A stretch of DNA of 64,000 nucleotides, taken from Microbacterium nanhaiense. Its GTDB lineage: Bacteria; Actinomycetota; Actinomycetes; Actinomycetales; Microbacteriaceae. The translations under genes and the position numbers were made by a program. The stretch spans positions 372,001 to 436,000 of the forward strand of contig NZ_BMMQ01000003.1 of the NCBI RefSeq assembly GCF_014646015.1, read 5' to 3'. This document shows, piece after piece, positions 8,933-17,922 of this stretch; position 1 is the first letter of the stretch, and each line of letters opens with the position of its first letter. Below the pieces are notes generated by a model. It did no database searches, was not told the origin of the DNA, and saw only the letters and a program-made list of their open reading frames with translations.

Positions 8933-10126
8933 TCAGCCGCGAGCGCCGAGGAGGTGCTCGGTGGCGAGCTGCTGCAGCTTCACGAAGCCGAAGCCCTTGC
9001 CGCCGAAGTACGCGTTCGGGTCGAAGTCCTCGTAGGCCGAGCGGTCCGCGAGGAAGTCGTCGTAGCTCTCGCCGGGGTTGAGGGTGGGCTCGCTGAGCTC
9101 GTCGACCTTCGCTGCCGAGAGGGCTTCCTGCACCTCGGGGTCGGCGCGGAACGCCTCGGCGCGCTCCTTGAGGAGGAGGTAGTTGCGCATGTTGGCCGAG
9201 ACCGAGTCCCAGATTCCGTTCTCGTCCTCGGTGCGGCTCGGCTTGTAGTCGAAGTGACGCGGGCCGTCGTATGCGGCGCCGCCCTGCGGGGCGCCGTGCT
9301 CGAGCAGGTCGACGAGCGAGAAGGCGTTGTAGAGGTCGCCGTGGCCGAAGACGAGGTCCTGGTCGTACTTGATGCCGCGCTGGCCGTTCAGGTCGATGTG
9401 GAAGAGCTTGCCGTGGTAGAGCGCCTGCGCGATGCCCGCGGTGAAGTTCAGGCCCGCCATCTGCTCGTGGCCGACCTCGGGGTTCACGCCGAACAGCTCG
9501 GGACGCTCGAGGGTGTCGGCGAACGCGATCGCGTGACCGAGGGTCGGCAGGAGGATGTCGCCGCGGGGCTCGTTCGGCTTCGGCTCGATCGCGAAACGGA
9601 TGTCGTAACCCTTGTCGGTGACGTAGTCGGCGAGGAGGTTCACGGCCTCGCGGTAGCGCTCGAGCGCGGCCTGGACGTCCTTCGCGGAGTCGTACTCGGC
9701 GCCCTCGCGGCCGCCCCACATGACGAAGGTCTTCGCACCGAGCTCGGCACCGAGGTCGAGCTGACGGAACACCTTGCGCAGCGCGTATCGGCGCACCTGG
9801 CGGTCGTTGGAGGTGAAGCCGCCGTCCTTGAAGACGGGGGCGCTGAAGAGGTTGGTGGTCACCATCGGCACGATGATGCCGGTGTCGTCCATGGCGCCCT
9901 TCAGGCGGTCGATCTGCTTCTGGCGCTCGGCGTCGGTCGAGCCGAATGCGAAGAGGTCGTCGTCGTGGAACGTCAGGCCGTACGCACCGAGCTCCGCGAG
10001 CTTTTCGACGGCGTGCACGACGTCGAGCGCCGGCCGCGTCGGGCCGCCGAACGGGTCGCTTCCGTTGTAGCCGATGGTCCAGAGGCCGAAGGAGAAGCGG
10101 TCGGCCTTGGTGGGGGTGAGGGACAT
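8933..10126 (-). CDS. xylA: xylose isomerase
   Basis: A 397-residue metal-dependent TIM-barrel enzyme interconverting D-xylose and D-xylulose. Family signatures are clear: FHDDDL (catalytic His region), [16 protein letters not shown], the metal ligands in [11 protein letters not shown], and [16 protein letters not shown]. The length matches the short class I actinobacterial enzymes. The ATG at 10126 has AAAGGCAGGA upstream. It is first in the xylA-xylB operon, with its own promoter and a direct-repeat operator candidate upstream. It converts xylose released by the alpha- and beta-xylosidases encoded elsewhere in the window. Confidence 0.96.
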   Translation of the reverse strand: MSLTPTKADRFSFGLWTIGYNGSDPFGGPTRPALDVVHAVEKLAELGAYGLTFHDDDLFAFGSTDAERQKQIDRLKGAMDDTGIIVPMVTTNLFSAPVFKDGGFTSNDRQVRRYALRKVFRQLDLGAELGAKTFVMWGGREGAEYDSAKDVQAALERYREAVNLLADYVTDKGYDIRFAIEPKPNEPRGDILLPTLGHAIAFADTLERPELFGVNPEVGHEQMAGLNFTAGIAQALYHGKLFHIDLNGQRGIKYDQDLVFGHGDLYNAFSLVDLLEHGAPQGGAAYDGPRHFDYKPSRTEDENGIWDSVSANMRNYLLLKERAEAFRADPEVQEALSAAKVDELSEPTLNPGESYDDFLADRSAYEDFDPNAYFGGKGFGFVKLQQLATEHLLGARG

Positions 10127-10149
10127 GTGTGTCCTGCCTTTCAGCGTCG

Positions 10150-10170
10150 TTGGTGAAATGTTGTTGGTGA
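10150..10170. promoter_or_regulatory. direct repeat, candidate xyl operator
   Basis: TTGGTGA occurs at 10150-10156 and again at 10164-10170, exactly 14 bases apart, between the xylA -10 region and its ribosome site. Such phasing suits a dimeric repressor. No xyl regulator gene is adjacent; the ROK proteins at 1415 or 35604 are candidates. Confidence 0.4.
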
Positions 10171-10171
10171 G

Positions 10172-10200
10172 AACGTATCACGAACGAGGGCCTGTGACAA
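10172..10200 (-). promoter_or_regulatory. xylA promoter
   Basis: Reading leftward: TTGTCA (10200-10195), 17 bases, TACGTT (10177-10172). The -35 is a good match and the -10 is weak. The transcript would start about 40 bases before the xylA ATG. Confidence 0.5.
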
Positions 10201-10208
10201 CGTGATTC

Positions 10209-11189
10209 TCATCCGGCGAAGCGGTCCGCGAGCCAGCGGCGCTGGCGGAGCCAGTGGTGGAGCTGGCCGCCCTCGTGGCCGTTGAAGGGATACACCTCGA
10301 TGGTTCGATCGGGACCGCCGTAGGAGTTGTAGGCGGCGAACACGGAGGAGGGCAGCACGATCGCGTCCATCAGCGCGACCGAGAAGATCGCGGGAGCCGC
10401 GGAGCGCGAGGCCATGAGGGCACCGTCGAAGTAGCTCAGGGTGCGGAATACCATGTCGACGTGGTCGCGGTGCACGGCGAGATAGCGCACGATCTCCGTG
10501 AACGGGGGAGTCGGCGTCGCCTCGACCGAGTGCCGGAAGTCGCACAGGAAGGGCACATCGGGCATGACCGCCGCGACCCGCCCGGCGGCAAGGGCCCCCG
10601 CGGCGAGCGCGATGCCGCCGCCCTGACTCGTTCCGGTCACGGCGATGCGGGAGGCGTCGACGAAGTCGAATCCGGCGGCCACGTCGACGAGGAGCGCGGC
10701 ATCGGTGAACACTCGTCGGTAGTAGTAGTTCTCCGGGGAGTCGACGCCGCGTGTCATGTATCCCTCGGGCGCCGGCCCCGAGCCGTGGGGGTCCGGGGTG
10801 GCACCGCCGTTGCCCCAGCCGCTGCCCTGACCGCGCGTGTCCATGACGATGTGAACGTATCCGCTCGCCGCCCAGTGCAGGCGTTCGGCGGGAAGGCCGC
10901 GGCCTCCGTTGTAACCGATGTACTCGATGACGGCGGGACGGGGCGCGGTGTCGCTCCCGCGCGGGCGCACGACCCACCCCTTGATGGGCTCGCCGCCGAA
11001 GCCGGAGAAGGTGAGGTCCTGCACGACGACCTCCGGAAAGCCCGGATCGGGGTCTCCGAGCTCCGCCGGCCGCGCGAGGCCGCGTGCGTGGTCGAGCGTC
11101 GAGCCCCAGAAGGACTCGAAGTCGTCCGGCACGATGATGTCCGGCCGGTACTCGCGGAGCTGGGCGAGGGAGAGATCGGTCAACGGCAT
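10209..11189 (-). CDS. axe: CE7 acetyl(xylan) esterase / cephalosporin-C deacetylase family
   Basis: A 326-residue alpha/beta hydrolase that removes acetyl groups from acetylated xylo-oligosaccharides. CE7 markers are all visible: RGQGSGWG, the nucleophile elbow GTSQGG (Ser188), the catalytic Asp in VALMDAIVLPS (Asp275) and the His in GHEGG (His305). CE7 enzymes are usually cytoplasmic hexamers and no signal peptide is present, so it probably deacetylates imported oligosaccharides. The ATG at 11189 is preceded by GAAGGAG. It lies upstream of xylA on the same strand, but the xylA promoter in the gap suggests separate transcription. Confidence 0.92.
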   Translation of the reverse strand: MPLTDLSLAQLREYRPDIIVPDDFESFWGSTLDHARGLARPAELGDPDPGFPEVVVQDLTFSGFGGEPIKGWVVRPRGSDTAPRPAVIEYIGYNGGRGLPAERLHWAASGYVHIVMDTRGQGSGWGNGGATPDPHGSGPAPEGYMTRGVDSPENYYYRRVFTDAALLVDVAAGFDFVDASRIAVTGTSQGGGIALAAGALAAGRVAAVMPDVPFLCDFRHSVEATPTPPFTEIVRYLAVHRDHVDMVFRTLSYFDGALMASRSAAPAIFSVALMDAIVLPSSVFAAYNSYGGPDRTIEVYPFNGHEGGQLHHWLRQRRWLADRFAG

Positions 11190-11279
11190 GGGAGGGCTCC
11201 TTCGGGGATGCGGTCAATCGTCGGCACGATAGCCCACCTCGGTCGCGCGCGCGGGTCGCGCAGGGGAGAAGACCACGAG

Positions 11280-14135
11280 CTATGCACGCTCCTCGGCACA
11301 GATGAGTTCGAGCTCGGCCACCCGCGCGGCGCCCGAGAGCCGCACGCGCAGATCGGTGACGCCGGGCGCGGTTGACGTGAGCGCCGCCTCGAGGCTCGTC
11401 CAGCCGTAACGGTCGGTGTCGGGTGCGGCGATCGCGTCGGTGACGGGGATCCATGCGTCTCCCGATCGCGCCTCGACACGCACCTCGGCGGGCGCGGTCG
11501 ACGGCAGCGAACGCCGCGCCGCAAGCAGGCGGATGCCGGTGGCACCGGCCAGATCCACGCGGTCGTAGCGGGCCCAGCCGCCCTCGCGCGTGGGCGCCAC
11601 CTCGACGCTCTGCCCCCGCTCGCGGGTGCGGTCCGAGGTGAGCAGCCCGCTCTGCGCGTGGAAGGCCGCGGCATCGATGCGCGCGTCGGCGCGCGCTCCC
11701 GGGGCGGCGCCGGCGACGAGGAGCGTCACGGACACGAGCGGCTCGGAGGCCGAGCGACCGGCGCGCAGTTCGTAGGTGCCGGGCTGTACGCGGAAGGCGC
11801 CGTCCGCCGAGTCCCAGACGGCCAGCACGCCCGGATCGATGTCGACCTCGACGGCGCGGCGCTCGCCCGGAGCGAGCTCGACGCGCGCCCACCCCGCGAG
11901 GCGGGTGCGGGGCGCGGGCACCGCGAGGTCGGGTGCCGCCGCGTAGACGGTGACGAGCTCGTCGACCGGACGGGCGCCGGTGTTGGCGATCGTGACGCAC
12001 GCGACGAGGGATCCGCCGGATCCTGCGGGGCGGGCGGGCGTGTGGGCGGTTGTGAGCGGCGGGGCGTCGATGGCGGTGGCGGAGAGCTCGATGCTGTCGT
12101 ACTCCACGCGCGAATAGCTCAGGCCGTGACCGAGCCCATAAGCGGGGCGGGCGTTCGCGTACCGGTAGGTCATCGCGGATCCGACGACGTCGTAGTCGAA
12201 CAGCTCGCCGGCGTCACCTGCCGAGGCCCACCAGGTCTGCGGCAGGCGCCCGACCGGTTCCCGGTCTCCGCTCAGCACATCGACGAGCCCGTGCCCGAGT
12301 TCCTGCCCGCCGTGGCTGAGCCAGACGATCGCGTTCGCTTGGGCGGCGAGATCGCCGAGCTCGTACGGGTAGCTCGACACGACCGTGAGCACGGCGGATC
12401 CGGCGCCCGCCGCGGCGGCGTGCCAGAGCGCGCGCGAGCGCTCCGCGACGCGCATGTCGGGGCGGTCCTCGGTCTCGCGGCCCGCGACGTGCGGGTCGTT
12501 TCCGATCGCGACGATCGCGACGTCCGCGCCCTCGCACGCCGCGCTCACCTCGGCGAGGCCGCCCCGCACGAGCTCGAGATCGAAGACCTCGGCGGTCTTC
12601 TCGGTGCCGTCGGCGACGAGAGCGAGCGTGTCCCGTTGAACGCGCAGCCAGCCCTTGGATCCGAGGTGCTGGATCCGCACGCCGCCGTCCGTCTCGACGA
12701 GCCGGAACGTCTCCTGGGCGACCCATTCGCCGATCCGGCGGGCGCCGGCCCGGAGGAAGCGTTCGGCGCCCGAGAGGAGCAGGCCGCTCGCGACCGCGCG
12801 CAGCGATGACGTGTCGTCGCCCCAGTCCTCGAGATCGAAGTGCGTCGAGGCGGTCGCCTCCGGAGCGGTTGCCGCGACCGCGACGTCATCGCCCGCGACC
12901 GCGAGGTAGCGGCCGTGCGTGCGGGAGCGCAGAGCGATCCGATCGGCGCCCGAGACGACGCGCACCTCCGCATCCGGGAAGCGCTCGCGCACCGCGTCTC
13001 CGATGAGACTCATGTACGGCGGCGTGCCCGAGTACCAGTCGTGCACGAGGTGCGCGGCGAAGGGGCCGACGACGGCGATCGTGCGGGGCGCCTCGAGGGG
13101 GAGGGATCCGTCGTTCTCGAGGACCACGACGGAGCGCGCGACGGCGTCCCGCGCGAGCGCGCGATGGGCGGGGGTGTCGATCTGCTCGGGCCCGACACCG
13201 TAGGGATCCTCGCCTGTCAGCTCGCCCGTGCGGGCGCGCATGATCAGGAGGTTTCGCACGGCGCGATCGATATCCGCGGCGGTGATGTCGCCCGCCTCGA
13301 GGGCCGCCGTGACGCGCTCGATCGTCGGCGCGGAGGCTTCGCTGTTGTCGGTGAAGGAATCGAGGCCCGCCCGCAGGGCGGCCGCGTGCGACTGGCGATG
13401 CGAGTCGAAGTAGCGCTGCTCGTCGACGAGGAACGAGGGCGCCTGTGCATCGGAGACGTAGGCGATCGGTTCCGGTGCGAGATCTCGGAGGTGCTGCAGG
13501 AGCTCGCCCGAGACGTGGGTCGGCCGGCCGTTGACGAGGTTGTACGACGGCATCACCGCGCCGACGCAGCCGGCCGCGACGGGGCCGACGAACGCGGGGA
13601 GCTCGTACTCGTGCAGCGCCTGCGGCGGGAGGTGGGAGCTCGTCGTGGCACGGTCGGTCTCGTTGCCGTAGGCGAGGAAGTGCTTGAGCGTCGGAACCGT
13701 TTTCCACACCGTCGGGTGATCTCCGCGAAGGCCCTGCGTGTATCCGATCGCGAGGGCTGCGGTGAGATCCGGATCCTCCGAGTAGCCCTCCTCCCCGCGT
13801 CCCCACAGCGGGTGCCGCAGGGTGTTGACGACGGGGGCCCAGACGTTGAGGCTCAGCGACGGATCCTGGGCGTGCTTGGCGCGTACCTCCGTCGCCACCG
13901 CCGCGCCGACCTCGGCGAGGAAGCCGGGGTCCCACGTCGCGGCGAGGCCGACGGGCTGCGGGAAAACGGTCGCGATGCCGACCCAGCTCAGACCGTGCAG
14001 CGCCTCCGTTCCGGTGTGGAAGGCGTCAAGCCCCAGCCTCTCGATGGCGGGCTGGTGCTGGTGGAGCAGGGCGATCTTCTCGTCGAGCGTGAGTGCGGCG
14101 AGGAGCTCCTCGACGACGGGGTGCGGGGAAATCAC
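11280..14135 (-). CDS. GH3 beta-glycosidase with inserted beta-trefoil-like domain and C-terminal CBM6-like domain
   Basis: A 951-residue GH3 enzyme, much longer than usual. The (beta/alpha)8 domain has KHFLAYGNETDR (about 151) and the nucleophile in VSDAQAP (Asp229). The second domain is interrupted by a repetitive beta-rich stretch (HGRYLAVAGDDV, GLLLSGAERFL, GSKGWLRVQRDT) resembling a fascin/ricin-type trefoil, then resumes at AIVAIGNDPHV. A fibronectin-III-like module and a carbohydrate-binding-like tail (from about 820) follow. GTG at 14135 is chosen because AGGA lies upstream; the ATG at 14192 would run through an operator. It faces the xyloglucan importer and shares its control region. 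A beta-glucosidase or beta-xylosidase role is inferred. No signal peptide is seen. Confidence 0.88.
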   Translation of the reverse strand: MISPHPVVEELLAALTLDEKIALLHQHQPAIERLGLDAFHTGTEALHGLSWVGIATVFPQPVGLAATWDPGFLAEVGAAVATEVRAKHAQDPSLSLNVWAPVVNTLRHPLWGRGEEGYSEDPDLTAALAIGYTQGLRGDHPTVWKTVPTLKHFLAYGNETDRATTSSHLPPQALHEYELPAFVGPVAAGCVGAVMPSYNLVNGRPTHVSGELLQHLRDLAPEPIAYVSDAQAPSFLVDEQRYFDSHRQSHAAALRAGLDSFTDNSEASAPTIERVTAALEAGDITAADIDRAVRNLLIMRARTGELTGEDPYGVGPEQIDTPAHRALARDAVARSVVVLENDGSLPLEAPRTIAVVGPFAAHLVHDWYSGTPPYMSLIGDAVRERFPDAEVRVVSGADRIALRSRTHGRYLAVAGDDVAVAATAPEATASTHFDLEDWGDDTSSLRAVASGLLLSGAERFLRAGARRIGEWVAQETFRLVETDGGVRIQHLGSKGWLRVQRDTLALVADGTEKTAEVFDLELVRGGLAEVSAACEGADVAIVAIGNDPHVAGRETEDRPDMRVAERSRALWHAAAAGAGSAVLTVVSSYPYELGDLAAQANAIVWLSHGGQELGHGLVDVLSGDREPVGRLPQTWWASAGDAGELFDYDVVGSAMTYRYANARPAYGLGHGLSYSRVEYDSIELSATAIDAPPLTTAHTPARPAGSGGSLVACVTIANTGARPVDELVTVYAAAPDLAVPAPRTRLAGWARVELAPGERRAVEVDIDPGVLAVWDSADGAFRVQPGTYELRAGRSASEPLVSVTLLVAGAAPGARADARIDAAAFHAQSGLLTSDRTRERGQSVEVAPTREGGWARYDRVDLAGATGIRLLAARRSLPSTAPAEVRVEARSGDAWIPVTDAIAAPDTDRYGWTSLEAALTSTAPGVTDLRVRLSGAARVAELELICAEERA

Positions 14136-14168
14136 GAAGGTCCTCACAGACGTTGGGAGGGGAATAAG

Positions 14169-14180
14169 CGAACCGCTTCG
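14169..14180. promoter_or_regulatory. LacI-type operator, copy 1 (GH3 side)
   Basis: CGAACCGCTTCG, one base different from the perfect palindrome at 14235-14246. It lies between the start of the leftward GH3 gene and the rightward promoter, so it probably controls GH3. Confidence 0.6.
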
Positions 14181-14200
14181 ATGCGGATTCATCCACAGTA

Positions 14201-14229
14201 TTGCGGATGTCGGGATCTAAAGCTACCGT
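14201..14229 (+). promoter_or_regulatory. promoter of the xyloglucan importer operon
   Basis: TTGCGG (14201-14206), 17-base spacer, TACCGT (14224-14229). The expected transcription start falls inside the palindromic operator at 14235-14246, a classical arrangement for LacI repression. Confidence 0.58.
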
Positions 14230-14234
14230 AAATG

Positions 14235-14246
14235 CGAAGCGCTTCG
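14235..14246. promoter_or_regulatory. LacI-type operator, copy 2, perfect palindrome
   Basis: CGAAGCGCTTCG is a perfect 12-base palindrome at the predicted start site of the importer operon. A weaker relative, GGAAGCGCTCGG, lies 24 bases downstream (14259-14270). The LacI protein at 20207-21247 in the same operon is the likely binder. Confidence 0.66.
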
Positions 14247-14311
14247 ACAAAGTTGTTGGGAAGCGCTCGGGTGATGCAGCGTCGCCCGTTCGGAGACCAA
14301 AGGAGACCTCC

Positions 14312-15955
14312 ATGAACACAGCAGGTAGGGGACATCGGCCACCGCGCCGCGTCGGCGCCGTGATCGGCGCAGTCGGTGCCGTCGCGCTCGTCCTGAGCGG
14401 CTGCGGATCCGCAGACGAGCAGGGCACGTCCGTGGCGTCGAGCGACGGATCGATCGAGGAGACCGCGCTTCCGGCGTACGTGCCGATCGACGCGGTCGAG
14501 CCGGACTTCCCCGGCGTCGACGGATCCCCGTCGGGTTATCTCACGATGCCGGATCCGCTCGTCAAGGGCTTCGATTCGCCTCCCGGAAGCGGCGGCGAGT
14601 ACACCGCGATGACGCCGCTGTGGGGGACGATTCCGCCGACGAGCGGCAATCAGTACCTCGACGCCGTCAACGAGGCGATGGGCACGACCATCGACTTCCA
14701 GATCAGCGACGGAAACACGTACGGCGACAAGCTCGCGGCCGTGCTGGCCTCGCCGAAGGACATGCCCGACTGGATCTCGATCCCCTCGTGGAACGTGCCG
14801 CCGCGCTTCGGGACCGGCGTCGACAAGCTCTTCGAAGACCTGACCCCGTACCTCGGCGGCGACGCCGTGGAGGACTACCCCTATCTCGCGAACATCCCCA
14901 CCGACGCGTGGCGTGCCTGCTCGTGGAACGGGAAGCTCTACGGGATCCCGCAGGCGGCGGAGGGAAACCTCGGCAACTGGTTCTTCTACCGCGACGACCT
15001 CTTGCCCGACGCCGAGCTGCCGACGAACGCCGACGAGATGCTCGAGTTCGTCGAGGAGAACACGGCCGACGGGCACTACGGCACGGACGACCTCTGGAAC
15101 ATCGCGCAGATCATGTTCGCGGTTCCCGACAAGTGGGCCGTCGGTGAGGACGGAAAGCTCATCAGCAAGTTCGAAACCCCCGAGTACCGCGAGGCGCTCG
15201 AGTGGACCGCCGAGCTCTTCGCCTCCGGTTCGGTGCACCCCGACGCCGTCGCGGGCGACACGAGCGGTGCGCAGCAGCGCTTCGAGAGCGGGCAGGTCCT
15301 CGTGACCGGCGGCGGTGTGGGCTACTACCACGAGGCGCTGACCCGGATGCGGGCCACGGACCCCGACTTCAGCATCAAGCTCATGCCGGTCTTCGCGGCC
15401 GACGGCGGCACGCCCGTTCTCTACAAGACGCCCGCCGCCGGCATCTGCTCGTACCTGAAGAAGTCCGACGACGACGCGCAGATCAAGGAACTGCTGACCG
15501 CGGCCAACTTCATGGCGGCGCCCTTCGGCACCGAGGAGAACCAGCTGCTCACCTATGGCGTCGAGGGCGTGCACTACACGCTCGGCGAGGGCGGCGTGCC
15601 CCAGCCGACGGAGCTGGCGCAGACGGAGATCCAGCCGACCTACATCTTCCTCGTCGGTGCGCCGATCGCGATCACGAAGACGACGCTGCCGGACTACGTC
15701 GAGAACTACACGACCTGGATGGCGGAGAACGTCGCCTACCTGACGGAGCCGCCCTTCTTCGGGCAGAACATCACCGAGCCGAGCCAGTACGCCTCGCTGG
15801 GTCAGCCCTTCGACGACCTCGCATCGGACATCGTGCGCGGTCGCAAGTCGATCGACGATCTCGACGCCGCGATCGAGACGTGGCGGAGCTCGGGCGGCGA
15901 GGAGCTGCGCGCGTTCTACCAGGAGATCTATGACGGCGCGGAGCAAGGCTCATAG
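14312..15955 (+). CDS. Lpl-type sugar ABC importer, extracellular binding lipoprotein
   Basis: A 547-residue family 1 solute-binding protein of the large LplA/YtcQ class. It has a basic start, a hydrophobic helix and a lipobox LVLSGCG, giving a lipid-anchored protein outside the membrane. The ATG at 14312 follows AAAGGAG at good spacing; the frame is open upstream through the operator region, but that extension lacks secretory features. It leads an operon of two permeases, alpha-xylosidase, LacI, fucosidase and galactosidase, so its ligand is probably a xyloglucan oligosaccharide. The class (about 500-550 residues) binds complex oligosaccharides. No ATPase gene follows. Confidence 0.9.
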   Translation: MNTAGRGHRPPRRVGAVIGAVGAVALVLSGCGSADEQGTSVASSDGSIEETALPAYVPIDAVEPDFPGVDGSPSGYLTMPDPLVKGFDSPPGSGGEYTAMTPLWGTIPPTSGNQYLDAVNEAMGTTIDFQISDGNTYGDKLAAVLASPKDMPDWISIPSWNVPPRFGTGVDKLFEDLTPYLGGDAVEDYPYLANIPTDAWRACSWNGKLYGIPQAAEGNLGNWFFYRDDLLPDAELPTNADEMLEFVEENTADGHYGTDDLWNIAQIMFAVPDKWAVGEDGKLISKFETPEYREALEWTAELFASGSVHPDAVAGDTSGAQQRFESGQVLVTGGGVGYYHEALTRMRATDPDFSIKLMPVFAADGGTPVLYKTPAAGICSYLKKSDDDAQIKELLTAANFMAAPFGTEENQLLTYGVEGVHYTLGEGGVPQPTELAQTEIQPTYIFLVGAPIAITKTTLPDYVENYTTWMAENVAYLTEPPFFGQNITEPSQYASLGQPFDDLASDIVRGRKSIDDLDAAIETWRSSGGEELRAFYQEIYDGAEQGS

Positions 15956-15959
15956 GGCG

Positions 15960-16964
15960 ATGACCGCAACCGCGACCGAATCGCTGACGACTTCCGGCCC
16001 GGAGCGCCCGGGCCGGAAGTCGGCCGCCGCCGCGAAGGCGGCCCCGGGCCGCACGCTCAGCTTCCGCCACCGCCTGCGGCGCGACGGCGCGCTCCTGCTG
16101 ATGGTGCTGCCCGCCGTGGCGCTCCTGATCGTCTTCGCCTACGTGCCGATGCTCGGAAACGTCATCGCGTGGCTCGACTACTCGCCGTACGTGGGGATCA
16201 TCGACAGCGTCTGGGTGGGCTGGGACAACTTCGCCCGGGTCTTCCAGAACGCCACCTTCTGGCACGCCGTCGTGAACACCCTGGCGATCACGGCGTTCCA
16301 GCTGGTGTTCTACTTCCCGATCCCGATCATCCTCGCGCTGCTGCTCAACAGCGTCGCGACGCCGTGGATCCGCTCGACGATCCAGTCGATTGTCTACCTG
16401 CCCCACTTCTTCTCGTGGGTTCTCGTCGTGACGATCTTCCAGCAGATCTTCGGCGGCGCGGGGCTGCTGCACCGTGTTCTCGCAAATGCCGGCTTCGAGG
16501 GCTTCGACCTGATGACGAACCCCGATACCTTCCTCGTGCTGATCACCTCGCAGGCGGTGTGGAAGGACGCCGGCTGGGGCATCATCATCTTCCTCGCCGC
16601 GCTCGCCACCGTGAACCCGGAGCAGTACGAGGCCGCCACCATGGACGGCGCGGGCAAGTGGGGGCGCATCTGGCATGTGACGCTTCCCGCGATCCGTCCG
16701 ACGATTATCCTGCTGCTGATCCTCCGCCTCGGAGACGCCCTCACGGTCGGCTTCGAGCAGCTCATCCTGCAGAGAGACGCCGTCGGAGCCGACGCGGCGG
16801 AGGTGCTCGACACCTACGTCTACTACCAGGGCGTCATCAACGGTGACTGGGCCTTCGCGGCGGCCGCGGGCCTGGTCAAGGGAATCGTGTCGCTTCTGCT
16901 CGTGCTCGGCGCGAACAAGCTCGCACACCTGTTCGGAGAAGACGGGGTTTACCGCAAATCATGA
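15960..16964 (+). CDS. sugar ABC importer permease, LplB type
   Basis: A membrane permease of about 334 residues with six hydrophobic helices, a basic N-terminal tail and the inner-membrane EAA loop (EQYEAATMDGAGKWGRIWHVTLP), which contacts the ATPase. The LplB-type end LFGEDGVYRKS is typical. The start at 15960 avoids overlap; an ATG at 15930, preceded by AGGAG inside the binding-protein gene, is a real alternative. The next permease starts at 16961 with a four-base ATGA overlap, so translation is coupled. It forms the channel with the product of 16961-17917. Confidence 0.92.
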   Translation: MTATATESLTTSGPERPGRKSAAAAKAAPGRTLSFRHRLRRDGALLLMVLPAVALLIVFAYVPMLGNVIAWLDYSPYVGIIDSVWVGWDNFARVFQNATFWHAVVNTLAITAFQLVFYFPIPIILALLLNSVATPWIRSTIQSIVYLPHFFSWVLVVTIFQQIFGGAGLLHRVLANAGFEGFDLMTNPDTFLVLITSQAVWKDAGWGIIIFLAALATVNPEQYEAATMDGAGKWGRIWHVTLPAIRPTIILLLILRLGDALTVGFEQLILQRDAVGADAAEVLDTYVYYQGVINGDWAFAAAAGLVKGIVSLLLVLGANKLAHLFGEDGVYRKS

Positions 16965-17917
16965 GCACTCGCACGCATACAGAAAACCTGACGGTGCCGC
17001 GCCGGCGGCGCCGCCGTTCCTCGCCGCACCGACCCGCATGGGAGGGGCGTCCCACGGTTCTCGGCCAGACCGGGAAGTCCGTGGCACTCATCCTCGTGGT
17101 GCTCGCGGTGCTCTTCCCGCTGTACACGGTCCTCCTCACCTCCGTATCGTCGAACGCGACCGTGAACGCGGCGGGCGGCATGGTCGTGGTACCCGGCGAG
17201 ATCACCTTCGCGGCGTACCGGCAGATCCTCTCCGGCGGCATCGTCACCCGATCGGTCATCGTCAGCGTGATCATCACGGGGGTGGGCACCCTCATCTCCA
17301 CCGTCGTGTCGATCCTCGCCGCCTACGGGCTGTCGCGGCCGAACTCGCTGTTCCACCGCACGATCCTGTTCATCTTCCTCATCACGATGTTCTTCGGCGC
17401 CGGCATGATCCCGATGTACCTCCTCGTGAGCGGGCTGGGGCTCATCGACAGCCTCTGGGCGCTGATCCTTCCCGGAGCGGTGTCGGCGTTCAACGTGCTG
17501 ATCCTGCGCTCGTTCTTCATGGGGATCAGCCCCTCGATCACCGAGGCGGCCCGCATCGACGGGGCGGGAGACTGGCGCATCCTGTGGAAGATCGTCCTGC
17601 CCATGTCGGGCGCGGTGATCGCGGTCGTCGCGCTGTTCTACGGCGTGGGCTACTTCAACTCCTTCTTCAACGCGATGCTCTACATCAACGACAACGCGAA
17701 GTGGCCGCTGCAGCTCGTGCTGCGCTCCTACGTGCTGCAGGGCGTCACCCTCCCCGGCAGCGGCGCGGGCCAGGTCAACGTCGAGACGGGCGCCGTCACC
17801 GGCCTCCCCGTCAAGATGGCGATCATGGTGCTCGCGCTCGTGCCGATCCTCCTCGTCTATCCCTTCGTTCAACGACACTTCACCAAGGGCGTCATCTTCG
17901 GCGCCATCAAAGGCTAA
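16961..17917 (+). CDS. sugar ABC importer permease, LplC/YtcP type
   Basis: A 318-residue permease with six hydrophobic segments and the EAA loop ITEAARIDGAGDWRILWKIVLP. Typical LplC features are the extended NAMLYINDNAKWPLQLVLR segment and the end FVQRHFTKGVIFGAIKG. It overlaps the upstream permease by four bases and is followed within five bases by the alpha-xylosidase gene. With the LplB-type partner and the binding protein it makes a complete importer except for the ATPase. By context the cargo is a xyloglucan oligosaccharide. Confidence 0.93.
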   Translation: MSTRTHTENLTVPRRRRRRSSPHRPAWEGRPTVLGQTGKSVALILVVLAVLFPLYTVLLTSVSSNATVNAAGGMVVVPGEITFAAYRQILSGGIVTRSVIVSVIITGVGTLISTVVSILAAYGLSRPNSLFHRTILFIFLITMFFGAGMIPMYLLVSGLGLIDSLWALILPGAVSAFNVLILRSFFMGISPSITEAARIDGAGDWRILWKIVLPMSGAVIAVVALFYGVGYFNSFFNAMLYINDNAKWPLQLVLRSYVLQGVTLPGSGAGQVNVETGAVTGLPVKMAIMVLALVPILLVYPFVQRHFTKGVIFGAIKG

Positions 17918-17922
17918 GCACT

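Noticed and set aside
14136-14192. ATG at 14192 as the GH3 start
   Set aside because: It would translate through the operator at 14169-14180; the GTG at 14135 has a ribosome site and gives the normal GH3 N-terminus.
16843-17922. Upstream extension of the GH31 frame through the permease gene
   Set aside because: The extension overlaps the coding region of the LplC permease in another frame; GH31 homology begins only at 17923, which follows the permease stop.
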